A stretch of 64,000 nucleotides of DNA from Aureimonas sp. OT7 (lineage in GTDB: Bacteria > Pseudomonadota > Alphaproteobacteria > Rhizobiales > Rhizobiaceae), in assembly GCF_014844055.1 (NCBI RefSeq), contig NZ_CP062167.1, positions 387,501 through 451,500 of the forward strand, written 5' to 3'. Below the pieces are notes generated by a model, which saw nothing but the letters and a program-made list of their open reading frames with translations, was not told where the DNA came from and ran no database searches. Of this stretch, positions 38,482 through 47,414 are shown in pieces. A program made the translations under genes and the position numbers. Position 1 is the first letter of the stretch; every line of letters begins with the position of its first letter.

Positions 38482-38747
38482 TGGCTGACCAGGCGGACGC
38501 TTGTGGTCATGGCAATCTGAATATCGGGGAAAACGCCGTCGCACGCAGTGCATCGTGCACACCTCATCCACAGGCGCCGGTGATCCTTACCTTGTCCAAT
38601 ACGATGATTCTGCACGACTATTTCGAAAATGCGCGTCGCCCACACGATGCCGCGCACTGTCATCGACAGGCTCGACTGCCGGGGCCCCATTTGCATGGCT
38701 AACGATCCGTGACCATGAATTCCTGCAATCCACGGCCATAAAGAATA

Positions 38748-38771
38748 AGAATCCTTTTCTATAGGGATTCT
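38748..38771. repeat. Inverted repeat with paired GANTC sites before hemE
   Basis: AGAATCC (38748-38754) and GGATTCT (38765-38771) are perfect 7-bp arms around an AT-rich centre. Each arm contains a GANTC methylation site. It lies in the AT-rich part of the putative origin, about 65-85 bp upstream of hemE, where it could also affect hemE transcription. Confidence 0.5.
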
Positions 38772-38834
38772 ATATTTAGGGGATAAATGCGATCGCCGTG
38801 TCCGACGATCGATCGACGAGGAATGGATGCCATC

Positions 38835-39857
38835 ATGCCAAGACGCCGATTGCTGAGGGCCATCGACGGAGAAACGCTCGACACGCCCCCGATCTGGCTG
38901 ATGCGCCAGGCGGGGCGCTACCTGCCCGAATATCGCGCGACGCGGGCCGAGGCCGGCTCCTTTCTCGATCTCTGCTACAATCCGGCATTGGCGACGGAAG
39001 TCACGCTGCAGCCGATACGGCGCTTCGGCTTCGACGCGGCCATCCTGTTCTCGGATATCCTCGTCATCCCCGATGCCCTGCGCCGCAACGTCCGTTTCGT
39101 GGCGGGCGAAGGGCCGCAGATGGACCCGCTGTTGCCGCGCGAAGTCGAGACGCTCGACCCGTCCATGGCCGAAACGCATCTGGCACCGGTCATCGCGGCC
39201 GTCGCTCGTATTCGCGAAGCCCTGCCCGACGAGACTGCGCTGATCGGGTTCTGTGGTGCGCCCTTCACGGTCGCCACCTACATGATCGCCGGTCACGGAA
39301 CTCCCGATCAGGCCCCTGCCCGGCTGTTCGCCTATCGCCATCCGGACGAGATGGATGCCCTGCTGGCGCTGCTGGCCGACATGTCGGCGCAATATCTCAT
39401 CCGCCAGCTTCGTGCCGGGGCGGACTGCGTCCAGATCTTCGACAGCTGGGCCGGCATTCTCGACGAGGGCGGTTTCCGCCGCTTCGCCGTCACCCCGGTC
39501 AAGAGGATCGTCGCGCAGGTCAGGGCTGCCGAGCCGGGTGCGCGGATCATCGGCTTCGCCAAGGGCGCCGGCGCCTATCTCGATTTCTATCGCGCCGAAA
39601 CGGGCGTTGACGTCGTCGGGCTGGACTGGACCGTGCCGGCCGCACAGGGCCGCCGCCTGCAGGCGGATGGCGCGGTGCAGGGCAATCTGGACCCGCTGCG
39701 CCTGATCGCCGGCGGCGCTGCCCTGGAAGACGGCGTAGACGCCATCCTGGCAGCGCTGGGCGGCGGTCCGCTGATCTTCAACCTTGGACATGGCATCACG
39801 CCGGATACGCCGATCGCGCATGTCGAGGCGCTCGTGCGCCGCGTCCGCGGCGGCTAG
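38835..39857 (+). CDS. hemE: Uroporphyrinogen decarboxylase
   Basis: 340-residue haem-pathway enzyme that converts uroporphyrinogen III to coproporphyrinogen III. The N-terminal [14 protein letters not shown] motif gives R24 and R28 at the substrate carboxylates; [13 protein letters not shown] holds the central aspartate; [13 protein letters not shown] and [12 protein letters not shown] follow. Three starts are possible: 38787 (after AGGGGATAA), 38823 and 38835. I chose 38835 since it opens as homologues do ([13 protein letters not shown]). First gene right of the putative origin. Confidence 0.93.
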   Translation: MPRRRLLRAIDGETLDTPPIWLMRQAGRYLPEYRATRAEAGSFLDLCYNPALATEVTLQPIRRFGFDAAILFSDILVIPDALRRNVRFVAGEGPQMDPLLPREVETLDPSMAETHLAPVIAAVARIREALPDETALIGFCGAPFTVATYMIAGHGTPDQAPARLFAYRHPDEMDALLALLADMSAQYLIRQLRAGADCVQIFDSWAGILDEGGFRRFAVTPVKRIVAQVRAAEPGARIIGFAKGAGAYLDFYRAETGVDVVGLDWTVPAAQGRRLQADGAVQGNLDPLRLIAGGAALEDGVDAILAALGGGPLIFNLGHGITPDTPIAHVEALVRRVRGG

Positions 39858-39871
39858 AGCATCTCTAGCCG
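39851..39871 (+). other. Hairpin spanning the hemE stop codon
   Basis: CGGCTAGAG (39851-39859) and CTCTAGCCG (39863-39871) form a perfect 9-bp stem with a 3-nt loop. The hemE stop TAG (39855-39857) is in the left arm. No U-run follows, so it is more likely to stabilise the message or slow ribosomes than to end transcription before hemJ. Confidence 0.5.
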
Positions 39872-39914
39872 AAGCGGCAACAAGAACGTCAACCTTCCAT
39901 CTCAGGAGATCCGC

Positions 39915-40418
39915 ATGAAATCCAACCGCGCCCTCTGGATCGCCCTCGGAGTGGGCGCCCTTCTGATGATCGCGCTGTTCGCGCTGGTTCCGCCGGAAGC
40001 GATGCCCTGGGTCAAATCCCTGCATATCGTGGCGGTGATCTCCTGGATGGCCGGGATGCTCTATCTGCCCCGCCTGTACGTCTACCACGCGGAATCGGCG
40101 GTGGGTTCGCAGCAGGCCGAGACCTTCAAGATCATGGAGCGCCGCCTCCTTAAAGGCATAGTGAACCCTGCCATGGTGGTGACCTGGGCCGCCGGCCTGT
40201 GGCTGGCCTGGATGTTCAGCTTCCAGGGTGGCTGGCTGCACGCCAAGATCGCGCTGGTGCTTGTCCTGTCGGGCATGCACGGCTATCTCTCCGCCTCGCA
40301 GCGCCGTTTCGAGCGCGACGAAAACAGGAAGAGCGCCAAGTTCTGGCGAAGCGTGAACGAGATACCGGCCGTGCTGATGGTGCTGATCGTCATTCTTGTG
40401 GTGGTCAAGCCGTTCTGA
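39915..40418 (+). CDS. hemJ: Protoporphyrinogen IX oxidase HemJ
   Basis: 167-residue membrane protein with four helices (about 8-26, 32-52, 85-105, 145-165) of the HemJ family, which oxidises protoporphyrinogen IX in bacteria lacking HemG/HemY. The conserved histidine is in KSLHIVAVISWMAGMLYLPRLYVYH, and a conserved Lys/Arg group is in RRLLKGIVNPAM. It follows hemE by 57 nt, so the two haem genes are one unit. GGAG precedes the ATG. Confidence 0.94.
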   Translation: MKSNRALWIALGVGALLMIALFALVPPEAMPWVKSLHIVAVISWMAGMLYLPRLYVYHAESAVGSQQAETFKIMERRLLKGIVNPAMVVTWAAGLWLAWMFSFQGGWLHAKIALVLVLSGMHGYLSASQRRFERDENRKSAKFWRSVNEIPAVLMVLIVILVVVKPF

Positions 40419-40458
40419 TCCCGATGGAGCGCCGGACGGACGAAGAAAAGGATATCGC

Positions 40459-41007
40459 ATGTCCGATACGAGCCGGCCTTTCGCCGCAATCGTCATGGGT
40501 CCGTCGGGGGTCGGAAAGACCACCACCGCCAAGGGTGTTGCAGACCGGCTGGGATGGCAGTTCGCGGAGGGAGACGAGTTTCACCCCAAGGCGAACATCG
40601 ACAAGATGTCGGCGGGCATCCCCCTCGACGACGAAGACCGTGCACCCTGGCTGCGGTCCATCCGCGACTGGATATCCGACAAATCGGATGCGGGCCTGAA
40701 CTGCGTTCTCACCTGCTCGGCCCTTAAGAAGCGCTACCGCGACATTCTGCGCGAGGCACGGGCCGAGGTCCTCTTCATCGAACTCGATGCACCCATCGAC
40801 CTGGTGGGCGAGCGCATGGCTCACCGCAAGGGCCATTATATGCCCACCTCGCTTCTCCAGTCGCAGTTCGACACGCTCGAGCCGCTGGAAGCGGGGGAAA
40901 GCGGAATCGTGGTCAGCGTCGAGGATACGCCGGAAAAAGTGATCGAGGACGCGGTGGCGGCTCTCGAAAAGGCGGGGGCGAAACCTGCCGGCCCCAAGGC
41001 GGCGTAA
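40459..41007 (+). CDS. gntK: Gluconokinase, GntK/IdnK family
   Basis: 182-residue P-loop kinase phosphorylating gluconate to 6-phosphogluconate. The P-loop is GPSGVGKTT with K20; GDEFHPKANIDKMSAGIPLDDEDRAPWL and the TCSALKKRYRDILR and HYMPTSLLQSQFDTLE stretches are the family signature. It stands between hemJ and rho, which are usual neighbours, so it looks like an insertion into a conserved order. Codon use is not visibly different. Start at 40459 by homology. Confidence 0.93.
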   Translation: MSDTSRPFAAIVMGPSGVGKTTTAKGVADRLGWQFAEGDEFHPKANIDKMSAGIPLDDEDRAPWLRSIRDWISDKSDAGLNCVLTCSALKKRYRDILREARAEVLFIELDAPIDLVGERMAHRKGHYMPTSLLQSQFDTLEPLEAGESGIVVSVEDTPEKVIEDAVAALEKAGAKPAGPKAA

Positions 41008-41019
41008 CGAGCGAACCCC

Positions 41020-41048
41020 TTGCCCTGCGGCTGAGAGCGGTTTATATG
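41020..41048 (+). promoter_or_regulatory. Candidate rho promoter
   Basis: TTGCCC (41020-41025) and TATATG (41043-41048) are separated by 17 bp in the 196-bp gap after gntK. The start would be near 41054, giving rho a leader of about 150 nt. The match to consensus is moderate. Confidence 0.4.
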
Positions 41049-41066
41049 CGGTCCATCCCGCCTTAT

Positions 41067-41091
41067 GGTCGGTACCTGCAAGGTACTGGCC
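41067..41091 (+). other. Hairpin in the rho leader
   Basis: An 11-bp stem (41067-41077 with 41081-41091, two wobble pairs, 3-nt loop) centred on GTACCT-GCA-AGGTAC. After it comes a C-rich, little-structured stretch (about 41100-41160, with CCCATCCCCCTA), the sort of sequence Rho binds. This suggests autoregulation of rho, as known in E. coli, though by a different leader. Confidence 0.45.
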
Positions 41092-41203
41092 CTGCAGTGT
41101 AGCCGAACCCGCTTTCCCAAGTTTACGGCCTGCGTCCCATCCCCCTACAGCATGCACCCACCGGCTCTTTCGGGTCCGCGATGGGTCGGAGCCATAGAAT
41201 TTC

Positions 41204-42469
41204 ATGCCTGAGATAAAACTCCAGGACCTCAAGAACAAAAGCGCCCCCGAACTGATCGCCTTCGCCGAAGAGAACGGCGTGGAGAACGCATCCGTCCTGC
41301 GCAAGCAGGAATTGCTGTTCGCGATCCTCAAGCAACTGGCCGCCCAGGATGTCGAGATCATCGGCGAGGGCGTGGTCGAAGTGCTGCAGGACGGCTTCGG
41401 TTTCCTGCGCTCGCCCGAGGCGAACTACCTTCCGGGCCCAGACGATATCTACATCTCGCCGTCGCAGCTCCGGCGGTTTTCCCTGAAGACCGGCGATACG
41501 GTCGAGGGGCCCATTCGCGGCCCCAAGGACGGGGAACGCTATTTTGCGCTTCTCAAGGTCAACACGATCAATTTCGACGACCCGGAGAAGATTCGGCACA
41601 AGAGCCATTTCGACAATCTGACGCCGCTCTATCCGAACGAGCGCTTCAAGATGGAAATCGCCGATCCGACCCGCAAGGATCTGTCGGCTCGGGTGATCGA
41701 CCTGGTGGCGCCCCTGGGCAAGGGTCAGCGCGCGCTCATCGTCGCTCCGCCGCGCACCGGCAAGACCGTGCTGCTGCAGAACATCGCCCATTCCATCACG
41801 GCAAATCATCCGGAATGCTATCTCATCGTTCTTCTGATCGATGAGCGTCCGGAAGAAGTGACCGACATGCAGCGGTCGGTGAAAGGCGAGGTCGTCTCCT
41901 CGACCTTCGACGAGCCCGCCACACGCCACGTGCAAGTGGCCGAAATGGTGATCGAGAAGGCCAAGCGCCTCGTCGAGCATGGACGCGATGTGGTCATCCT
42001 TCTGGATTCCATCACCCGTCTCGGCCGCGCCTACAACACCGTGGTGCCGTCATCCGGCAAGGTGCTGACGGGCGGTGTCGATGCCAACGCGCTGCAGCGT
42101 CCGAAGCGCTTCTTCGGTGCGGCCCGCAATATCGAGGAGGGCGGTTCGCTGACGATCATCGCGACCGCGCTGATCGATACCGGATCGCGCATGGACGAAG
42201 TCATCTTCGAAGAGTTCAAGGGAACCGGCAACTCCGAGTTGGTCCTCGACCGCAAGGTCGCCGACAAGCGCATCTTCCCGTCCATGGATATCCTCAAGTC
42301 CGGCACCCGCAAGGAAGACCTGCTGGTTCCGCGCCAGGACCTGCAGAAGATATTCGTCCTGCGCCGTATCCTTGCGCCGATGGGCACGACGGACGCCATC
42401 GAGTTCCTGATCGACAAATTGAAGCAGACGAAGACCAATTCGGACTTCTTCGACTCTATGAACACCTGA
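41204..42469 (+). CDS. rho: Transcription termination factor Rho
   Basis: 421-residue hexameric RNA helicase. The N-terminal helical part (1-45, [17 protein letters not shown]) precedes the cold-shock RNA-binding fold ([24 protein letters not shown]). Walker A is APPRTGKTV and Walker B is [16 protein letters not shown]; the secondary RNA site is in [14 protein letters not shown]. It ends with [19 protein letters not shown] as usual. It has its own leader and terminator, so it is probably a single-gene unit. Confidence 0.97.
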   Translation: MPEIKLQDLKNKSAPELIAFAEENGVENASVLRKQELLFAILKQLAAQDVEIIGEGVVEVLQDGFGFLRSPEANYLPGPDDIYISPSQLRRFSLKTGDTVEGPIRGPKDGERYFALLKVNTINFDDPEKIRHKSHFDNLTPLYPNERFKMEIADPTRKDLSARVIDLVAPLGKGQRALIVAPPRTGKTVLLQNIAHSITANHPECYLIVLLIDERPEEVTDMQRSVKGEVVSSTFDEPATRHVQVAEMVIEKAKRLVEHGRDVVILLDSITRLGRAYNTVVPSSGKVLTGGVDANALQRPKRFFGAARNIEEGGSLTIIATALIDTGSRMDEVIFEEFKGTGNSELVLDRKVADKRIFPSMDILKSGTRKEDLLVPRQDLQKIFVLRRILAPMGTTDAIEFLIDKLKQTKTNSDFFDSMNT

Positions 42470-42495
42470 CGGGTCACGAGCCGCAAACGAACTGG

Positions 42496-42528
42496 GCGCC
42501 GGTGCGGTTGACGCATCGGCGCTTTTTT
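42496..42528 (+). terminator. Intrinsic terminator after rho
   Basis: GCGCCGGTGCG (42496-42506) and CGCATCGGCGC (42512-42522) form an 11-bp stem with one G-U pair and a 5-nt loop, followed by six T residues (42523-42528). It lies 27 nt after the rho stop. That rho ends at an intrinsic site makes its own end independent of Rho. Confidence 0.93.
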
Positions 42529-42650
42529 CATGCCTCGATAAGCAAGCGTTGGGGTAGGGCGGTGCCCATGAGGTCCAGGCGGCAAGCAGTCGAGGGCGCT
42601 CCTGAAATGACCCGTTGACGATGCGGCGTCGTCATGCCACCGCATCGCAC

Positions 42651-43964
42651 ATGTTTGACGCAACCGATACGATCCTCGCCCTGTCGAGCGGCAGCCTGCC
42701 GGCCGGCATCGCCGTATTGCGGATCAGCGGCCCGGCGGCCCTGGCCCTTGTTGGGCGCCATGTCACCCGGTTGCCGCCGCCCCGGCATGCCGGGCTGCGG
42801 ACGATCCGCGATGGCGATGGCGCCATCGTGGACAGGGGGCTGGTGATCCTGTTCCCGGGCCCGGACAGCGTAACGGGCGAGGATCTGGTGGAATTGCACC
42901 TGCATGGCGGCAAGGCCGTCGTGGCGGCATGTCTGGAGGCGCTGACGGCGCACCCGGGCGTACGGCTTGCGGAAGCGGGAGAGTTCACGCGGCGAGCTTT
43001 CGTGAATGGTCGAATGGACCTGACGGAAGCCGAGGGCCTGGCAGACCTGCTGGCCGCCGAGACGGAGCTTCAACGCAAGCTCGCCATCGCCCAGACTGGC
43101 GGCGCAATGCGCAAGGCGTGCGAGGGGTGGATGCGACGGCTGACGCACATCCGGGCAATGCTGGAGGCCGATTTCGACTTTTCCGACGAGGACGACGTCG
43201 CGGACGATGTCGCAGCCGGTGTTTCACGTGAAATCATGGCCCTGCGCTCCGAGCTTGAGGCCGCCCTTGCCAATGCCAAACGGGGCGAGATCCTCAAGGA
43301 TGGGTTCAAGGTCGCGATTGTCGGAGCACCGAATGCCGGTAAGTCGAGCCTCATCAACTGCCTTGCCGAGCGCGATGTCGCCATCGTTTCCGATATTCCC
43401 GGCACCACCCGCGACCGGATCGAGATAACGCTCGATCTCGGTGGGCTCGCGGTCCGCCTGATCGATACGGCGGGCCTGCGCGAAACGGCGGATCCAATCG
43501 AGCGTCTCGGTATCGAGCGCGCCGTCGACGCCGCCCGTCATGCCGACCTCGTCCTTCATCTTTGCCCTGTCGGAGAGGCGGCCGATCCGATCGACGCCGG
43601 CCCGGATGGCCCGCCGACATGGATCGTGACCACAAAGGCGGATACAAGCCCCGATGATCTGCCGGGGCTTGCCATTTCGGTGCGCAGCGGCGCCGGTATC
43701 GACCGCTTGGTCGAGCGGGTGCGCGGCCTTGCCAGCGAAACGGCGGGTGACCCGGAAGGTGGCATCCCGACGCGGAGCCGCCACCGCGACGCCATCGGCA
43801 TGGCCGTGGGCTATCTGCGCGAGTGCGACGTCGAGACGCTGCCGCCGGAGGTGGCGGCGGAATTGCTGCGGATGGCATCCGATGCCCTGGGCCGGATCGT
43901 CGGCAAGCGCGGCGTGGAAGACCTGCTGGACGTCATCTTCTCGCAGTTCTGTATCGGCAAATAG
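42651..43964 (+). CDS. mnmE: tRNA modification GTPase MnmE
   Basis: 437-residue GTPase that, with MnmG, modifies U34 of tRNAs reading NNA/NNG. An N-terminal tetrahydrofolate-binding domain (1-115, DTILALSSG, GEDLVELHLHGG) is followed by a helical domain and the inserted G domain: G1 GAPNAGKSS (225-233), DTAGLRE, TKAD. The C-terminal CIGK is intact. Residues 191-195 (VSREI) are written by a parS-like site. Start by homology; 181 bp after rho. Confidence 0.95.
   Translation: MFDATDTILALSSGSLPAGIAVLRISGPAALALVGRHVTRLPPPRHAGLRTIRDGDGAIVDRGLVILFPGPDSVTGEDLVELHLHGGKAVVAACLEALTAHPGVRLAEAGEFTRRAFVNGRMDLTEAEGLADLLAAETELQRKLAIAQTGGAMRKACEGWMRRLTHIRAMLEADFDFSDEDDVADDVAAGVSREIMALRSELEAALANAKRGEILKDGFKVAIVGAPNAGKSSLINCLAERDVAIVSDIPGTTRDRIEITLDLGGLAVRLIDTAGLRETADPIERLGIERAVDAARHADLVLHLCPVGEAADPIDAGPDGPPTWIVTTKADTSPDDLPGLAISVRSGAGIDRLVERVRGLASETAGDPEGGIPTRSRHRDAIGMAVGYLRECDVETLPPEVAAELLRMASDALGRIVGKRGVEDLLDVIFSQFCIGK
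43220..43235. other. parS-like ParB site (inside mnmE)
   Basis: TGTTTCACGTGAAATC matches the parS consensus at 14 of 16 positions, with both mismatches at the right end, so this may be a weaker site. It lies about 4.6 kb right of the putative origin. Confidence 0.65.
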
Positions 43965-44030
43965 GCCGGCGCGGCCGGTGCCGTCGACCAGCGATTGACA
44001 TGCGTCGCCGGACTTGGCTTAACCACCGGC

Positions 44031-45905
44031 ATGAAGGATGTCCTGAAGTTCGATGTCGTGGTTATCGGTGGCGGCCATGCCGGTTGCGAGGCGGCCGATG
44101 CGGCCGCGCGCCTGGGCGCACGCACCGCACTGGTGACGCATCATTTCGAGACCATAGGCGCGATGAGCTGCAATCCGGCCATCGGCGGCATCGGCAAAGG
44201 CCATCTCGTACGCGAGGTGGACGCGCTCGATGGACTGATGGGCCGTGTTGCGGACCGGGCGGGAATACAGTTTCGCCTGCTCAACCGGCGCAAGGGCCCT
44301 GCCGTGCGTGGGCCACGCACGCAGGCCGACCGGAAGCTGTATGCCAACGCCATGCAGCAGGCGATCCGCAGCCGCCAGGGGCTGACCGTCGTCGAAGGGG
44401 ATGCCTTCGACATCGCGATCGGTGACGGCGGTATAGAGGCGGTCGTCATGGCGGATGGACGCAGGCTTGCCACAGCCAATGTCGTCGTTACCACGGGAAC
44501 GTTCCTGCGTGGGCTGATCCATCTCGGCGAGCGGCAGATCCCGGCCGGCAGGGTAGGAGAGGCGGCAACGCTCGGCCTGTCCGCAACCCTCGAGCGCTTG
44601 GGGCTGCGCCTTGGCCGCCTGAAGACGGGCACCCCGGCGCGGCTCGATGGGCGCACCATCGACTGGGCTTCGCTGGAGGTGCAAAAGCCGGATGAGACGC
44701 CCTATGCCTTCTCCTATCTGACCCGCCGGATAGAAAACCCGCAGATCGACTGCGGCATCACACGCACTACACCACGGACGCACCAGCTCATCCGCGACAA
44801 TCTCCATCGCTCGGCCCTTTACGGCGGGCGCATCGAGGGGACAGGGCCCCGCTACTGCCCGTCCATCGAAGACAAGATCGTCAAGTTCGGCGACAGGGAA
44901 GGGCACCAGATATTCCTGGAGCCCGAGGGGCTGGACGATGACACGGTCTACCCGAACGGTCTGTCCACCTCGTTGCCCGAGGACGTTCAGGACGCGTTCC
45001 TGCGCTCCATCCCGGGGTTGGAGGCAGTGCGCATCGTCAAGCCCGGCTACGCAATCGAATACGACCATGTCGACCCGACCGAACTCAGCCGTGGCCTGGA
45101 GGTGCGCAAGGCGCCGGGCCTTTTCCTGGCCGGCCAGATCAACGGCACGACCGGCTATGAGGAAGCTGCGGCGCAGGGCCTGGTGGCCGGGCTCAATGCG
45201 GCCCGCCGGGCGTCCGGCCTCGAGGCTGTCCTGTTCGGACGGGAGGAAGCCTATATCGGCGTCATGGTCGACGATCTGACGCGGACCGGCGTCACCGAAC
45301 CCTATCGCATGTTCACCTCGCGCGCCGAGTATCGCCTTTCGCTTCGCGCCGATAACGCGGATCGCCGATTGACCCGGAAGGGCATCGAGTTGGGCCTGGT
45401 GGGAGCGGAACGCCAATCCGTGTTCCAAGCCAGTGAAGCCTTGCTGGTTGACGCGGAACAGCGATTGAAGTCCCTGTCGTTGACACCCGCCGAGGCGCAG
45501 CGGCAGGGGCTCCATGTCAATCAGGATGGGCGCCGCCGTACGGCCTGGCAACTTCTGGCACAGGATGGCGTCGATCTGGAGCGGCTGTCGGCCGTGTGGG
45601 CGGAGGAGATCCTGTCCTTACCCTATCAGATCCGCGAGCGCGTCGAGATCGAAGCGAGCTACGATGTCTACCTGGATCGCCAGCGACGCGAGCAGGCAAG
45701 TCTGAGGCGCGATGAGCAGAAAGCGATTCCGGATGGGTTCGATTTCGCGGCTTTGAAGGGATTGTCCATCGAGATCGTGCAGAAGCTTTCCGCGCGACAA
45801 CCGCGGACGCTGGCCGAGGCAGAGCGAATCGACGGAATGACACCTGCTGCCATGGCCATTCTTCTCGTAGCCTTGAGGCGTCATGAGTTCAGTAAAGCAG
45901 CCTGA
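44031..45905 (+). CDS. mnmG: tRNA uridine-5-carboxymethylaminomethyl synthesis enzyme MnmG
   Basis: 624-residue FAD protein, partner of MnmE in wobble-uridine modification. The FAD motif is GGGHAGCEA (13-21); [28 protein letters not shown] and [17 protein letters not shown] follow; the C-terminal helical domain binds MnmE. The start at 44031 is standard. It lies 66 nt after mnmE and its end overlaps rsmG by 23 nt, so mnmE-mnmG-rsmG are one transcript. Confidence 0.97.
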   Translation: MKDVLKFDVVVIGGGHAGCEAADAAARLGARTALVTHHFETIGAMSCNPAIGGIGKGHLVREVDALDGLMGRVADRAGIQFRLLNRRKGPAVRGPRTQADRKLYANAMQQAIRSRQGLTVVEGDAFDIAIGDGGIEAVVMADGRRLATANVVVTTGTFLRGLIHLGERQIPAGRVGEAATLGLSATLERLGLRLGRLKTGTPARLDGRTIDWASLEVQKPDETPYAFSYLTRRIENPQIDCGITRTTPRTHQLIRDNLHRSALYGGRIEGTGPRYCPSIEDKIVKFGDREGHQIFLEPEGLDDDTVYPNGLSTSLPEDVQDAFLRSIPGLEAVRIVKPGYAIEYDHVDPTELSRGLEVRKAPGLFLAGQINGTTGYEEAAAQGLVAGLNAARRASGLEAVLFGREEAYIGVMVDDLTRTGVTEPYRMFTSRAEYRLSLRADNADRRLTRKGIELGLVGAERQSVFQASEALLVDAEQRLKSLSLTPAEAQRQGLHVNQDGRRRTAWQLLAQDGVDLERLSAVWAEEILSLPYQIRERVEIEASYDVYLDRQRREQASLRRDEQKAIPDGFDFAALKGLSIEIVQKLSARQPRTLAEAERIDGMTPAAMAILLVALRRHEFSKAA

Positions 45906-46539
45906 TATCGACGGCGACATGATGGCGGTGCTGGATCGCTGGCCTGTTTCACGTGAAACGCGGGACAGGCTGGCCGCCTATGCGAGCCTTGTTCGTACGT
46001 GGCAGAAGCATATCAATCTGGTTGCGCCTTCGACGCTGCCGACACTTTGGAGCCGCCATATCGAAGACGGCCTCTGGCTGAATTCCGTGGCCGGCCCGGT
46101 AAGGCATTGGGCCGACATCGGGTCGGGCGGCGGCTTTCCCGGATTGGTCCTGGCTTGCCTTGCCGCGGAGCGACCGGGACATCACGTCGATCTCGTCGAA
46201 GCCAATGCCAAAAAATCGGCTTTCCTGCGCACCGTGATCCGCGAGCTGTCGTTGCCGGCAAACGTCCATTGCCAGCGGATCGAAGCGGCGGGCGCGGTGC
46301 TCGAGCAGGCGGGCGCGATCAGCGCGCGGGCGCTTGCATCGCTGGAAAGTCTGCTGGGACTCGTAGCACCCTCAATTGAGCCGAAAGCTGTGTGTTACTT
46401 CCTGAAGGGCCGCGCGCATGAGCGCGAAGTTGCCGACGCCACTGCCCATTGGCACTTCGACATGGTAAAGCATCCGTCAAGAACGGAGGCCGAATCCGTT
46501 ATCCTGGAGATCCGGAACTGCCGCCCCGTGGCTGCATGA
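45883..46539 (+). CDS. rsmG: 16S rRNA m7G527 methyltransferase RsmG
   Basis: 218-residue SAM-dependent methyltransferase acting on G527 in the 530 loop. The SAM motif is [12 protein letters not shown] (77-88); [11 protein letters not shown] and [12 protein letters not shown] are family marks. Residues 22-26 (VSRET) are written by a parS-like site. It overlaps mnmG and is followed by parA after 54 bp that carry another parS-like site. Confidence 0.95.
   Translation: MSSVKQPDIDGDMMAVLDRWPVSRETRDRLAAYASLVRTWQKHINLVAPSTLPTLWSRHIEDGLWLNSVAGPVRHWADIGSGGGFPGLVLACLAAERPGHHVDLVEANAKKSAFLRTVIRELSLPANVHCQRIEAAGAVLEQAGAISARALASLESLLGLVAPSIEPKAVCYFLKGRAHEREVADATAHWHFDMVKHPSRTEAESVILEIRNCRPVAA
45945..45960. 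other. parS-like ParB site (inside rsmG)
   Basis: TGTTTCACGTGAAACG differs from the parS consensus only at the last base. It lies about 7.3 kb right of the putative origin and 650 bp before parA. Confidence 0.88.
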
Positions 46540-46541
46540 CG

Positions 46542-46557
46542 TGTCTCACGTGAAACA
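46542..46557. other. parS-like ParB site (parA promoter region)
   Basis: TGTCTCACGTGAAACA has one mismatch to consensus (T to C at position 4). It sits in the 54-bp gap between rsmG and parA, where ParB binding could also affect parAB transcription. Confidence 0.8.
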
Positions 46558-46593
46558 TTCGGCGCCGGTCGAAAGAGGCGACAGGAGCATCCT

Positions 46594-47403
46594 GTGGATA
46601 GTTTGTCATCCGGGCGCATGCGGGTCATAACGATCGCCAACCAGAAGGGCGGCGTCGGCAAGACGACGACTGCAATCAACCTTGCAACGGCCCTGGCTGC
46701 GGTGGGCAGGAAGACCCTGCTTATCGATCTGGATCCACAAGGTAACGCCTCCACGGGGCTCGGCGTCGAAAAGGCCGTGCGCGAGCGCTCCTCCTACGAC
46801 GTGCTTCTCGGCTATGCGTCCGTGGCGCAGGCGGCCATGCAGACGGTCGTCCCCAATCTTTCGCTGATTCCCTCGACGCTCGATCTGCTGGGTGTCGAGA
46901 TGGAAATCGCCTCCGCTGCCGAGCGTGCCTATCGGCTCCGCGATGCCCTCCACGAGCATAGCCTGACGCGATCCCAGTTCGATTTCGTACTGGTTGATTG
47001 CCCACCGTCGTTGAACCTCCTGACCATCAACGCCATGGCGGCGGCGGATTCGATCCTCGTGCCGCTGCAATGCGAGTTCTTCGCGCTGGAAGGGCTGAGC
47101 CAGCTTCTGGAAACGGTCGAGCAGGTCCGCGATACGCTGAACCCGACACTGGCGCTGCACGGCATCGTGCTGACCATGTATGACGGCCGCAACAACCTGG
47201 CCGAGCAGGTGGTGGCCGATGTGCGCACCTATATGGGCGACCATGTCTACCAGACGGTCATACCGCGCAATGTCCGCGTTTCGGAGGCACCGTCCTTCGG
47301 TAAGCCGGCGATCCTGTACGACATGAAATGCCCGGGAAGCCAGGCCTATATCCGCCTGGCGTCCGAAGTGATCCAGCGTGAACGCGAAATGCTCGCCGCA
47401 TGA
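46594..47403 (+). CDS. parA: Chromosome partitioning ATPase ParA (Soj)
   Basis: 269-residue deviant Walker ATPase that moves the ParB-parS complex along the nucleoid. The motif is KGGVGKTTT (18-26), with DLDPQGNAST and VLVDCPPSLNLLTINAM as Walker A' and B regions. The GTG at 46594 is chosen because of AGGAG six nt upstream; an ATG at 46618 is an alternative. It is immediately followed by parB. Confidence 0.96.
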   Translation: MDSLSSGRMRVITIANQKGGVGKTTTAINLATALAAVGRKTLLIDLDPQGNASTGLGVEKAVRERSSYDVLLGYASVAQAAMQTVVPNLSLIPSTLDLLGVEMEIASAAERAYRLRDALHEHSLTRSQFDFVLVDCPPSLNLLTINAMAAADSILVPLQCEFFALEGLSQLLETVEQVRDTLNPTLALHGIVLTMYDGRNNLAEQVVADVRTYMGDHVYQTVIPRNVRVSEAPSFGKPAILYDMKCPGSQAYIRLASEVIQREREMLAA

Positions 47404-47414
47404 AGAGGGACCAG

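Larger units (their letters stand above)
38275..38834. other. Putative chromosomal replication origin (oriC)
   Basis: A 560-bp stretch without a credible gene between divergent maf and hemE. It holds two DnaA-box-like 9-mers, one mismatch each from TTATCCACA (TTTTCCACA at 38473-38481 and TCATCCACA at 38564-38572); six GANTC methylation sites (38341, 38346, 38409, 38606, 38749, 38766); and an AT-rich segment (about 38735-38790) beside hemE. In Caulobacter, Sinorhizobium and relatives oriC lies next to hemE. Genes on each side point away, and parS-like sites flank it on both sides. No CtrA TTAA-N7-TTAA site was seen. Confidence 0.7.

Noticed and set aside
38412..40532. A 706-codon open frame on the minus strand across the putative origin
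   Set aside because: Mostly antisense to hemE and hemJ. Its 3' end in the maf-hemE gap has no homology features, so it does not count against the gap being gene-free.
40459..41007. Horizontal transfer of gntK by a mobile element
   Set aside because: No repeats, integrase or composition change flank it; only the gene order is unusual.
41026..41040. CTGAGAG motif upstream of rho, recalling a thiamine riboswitch
   Set aside because: The rest of the TPP aptamer is missing and the downstream gene is rho.
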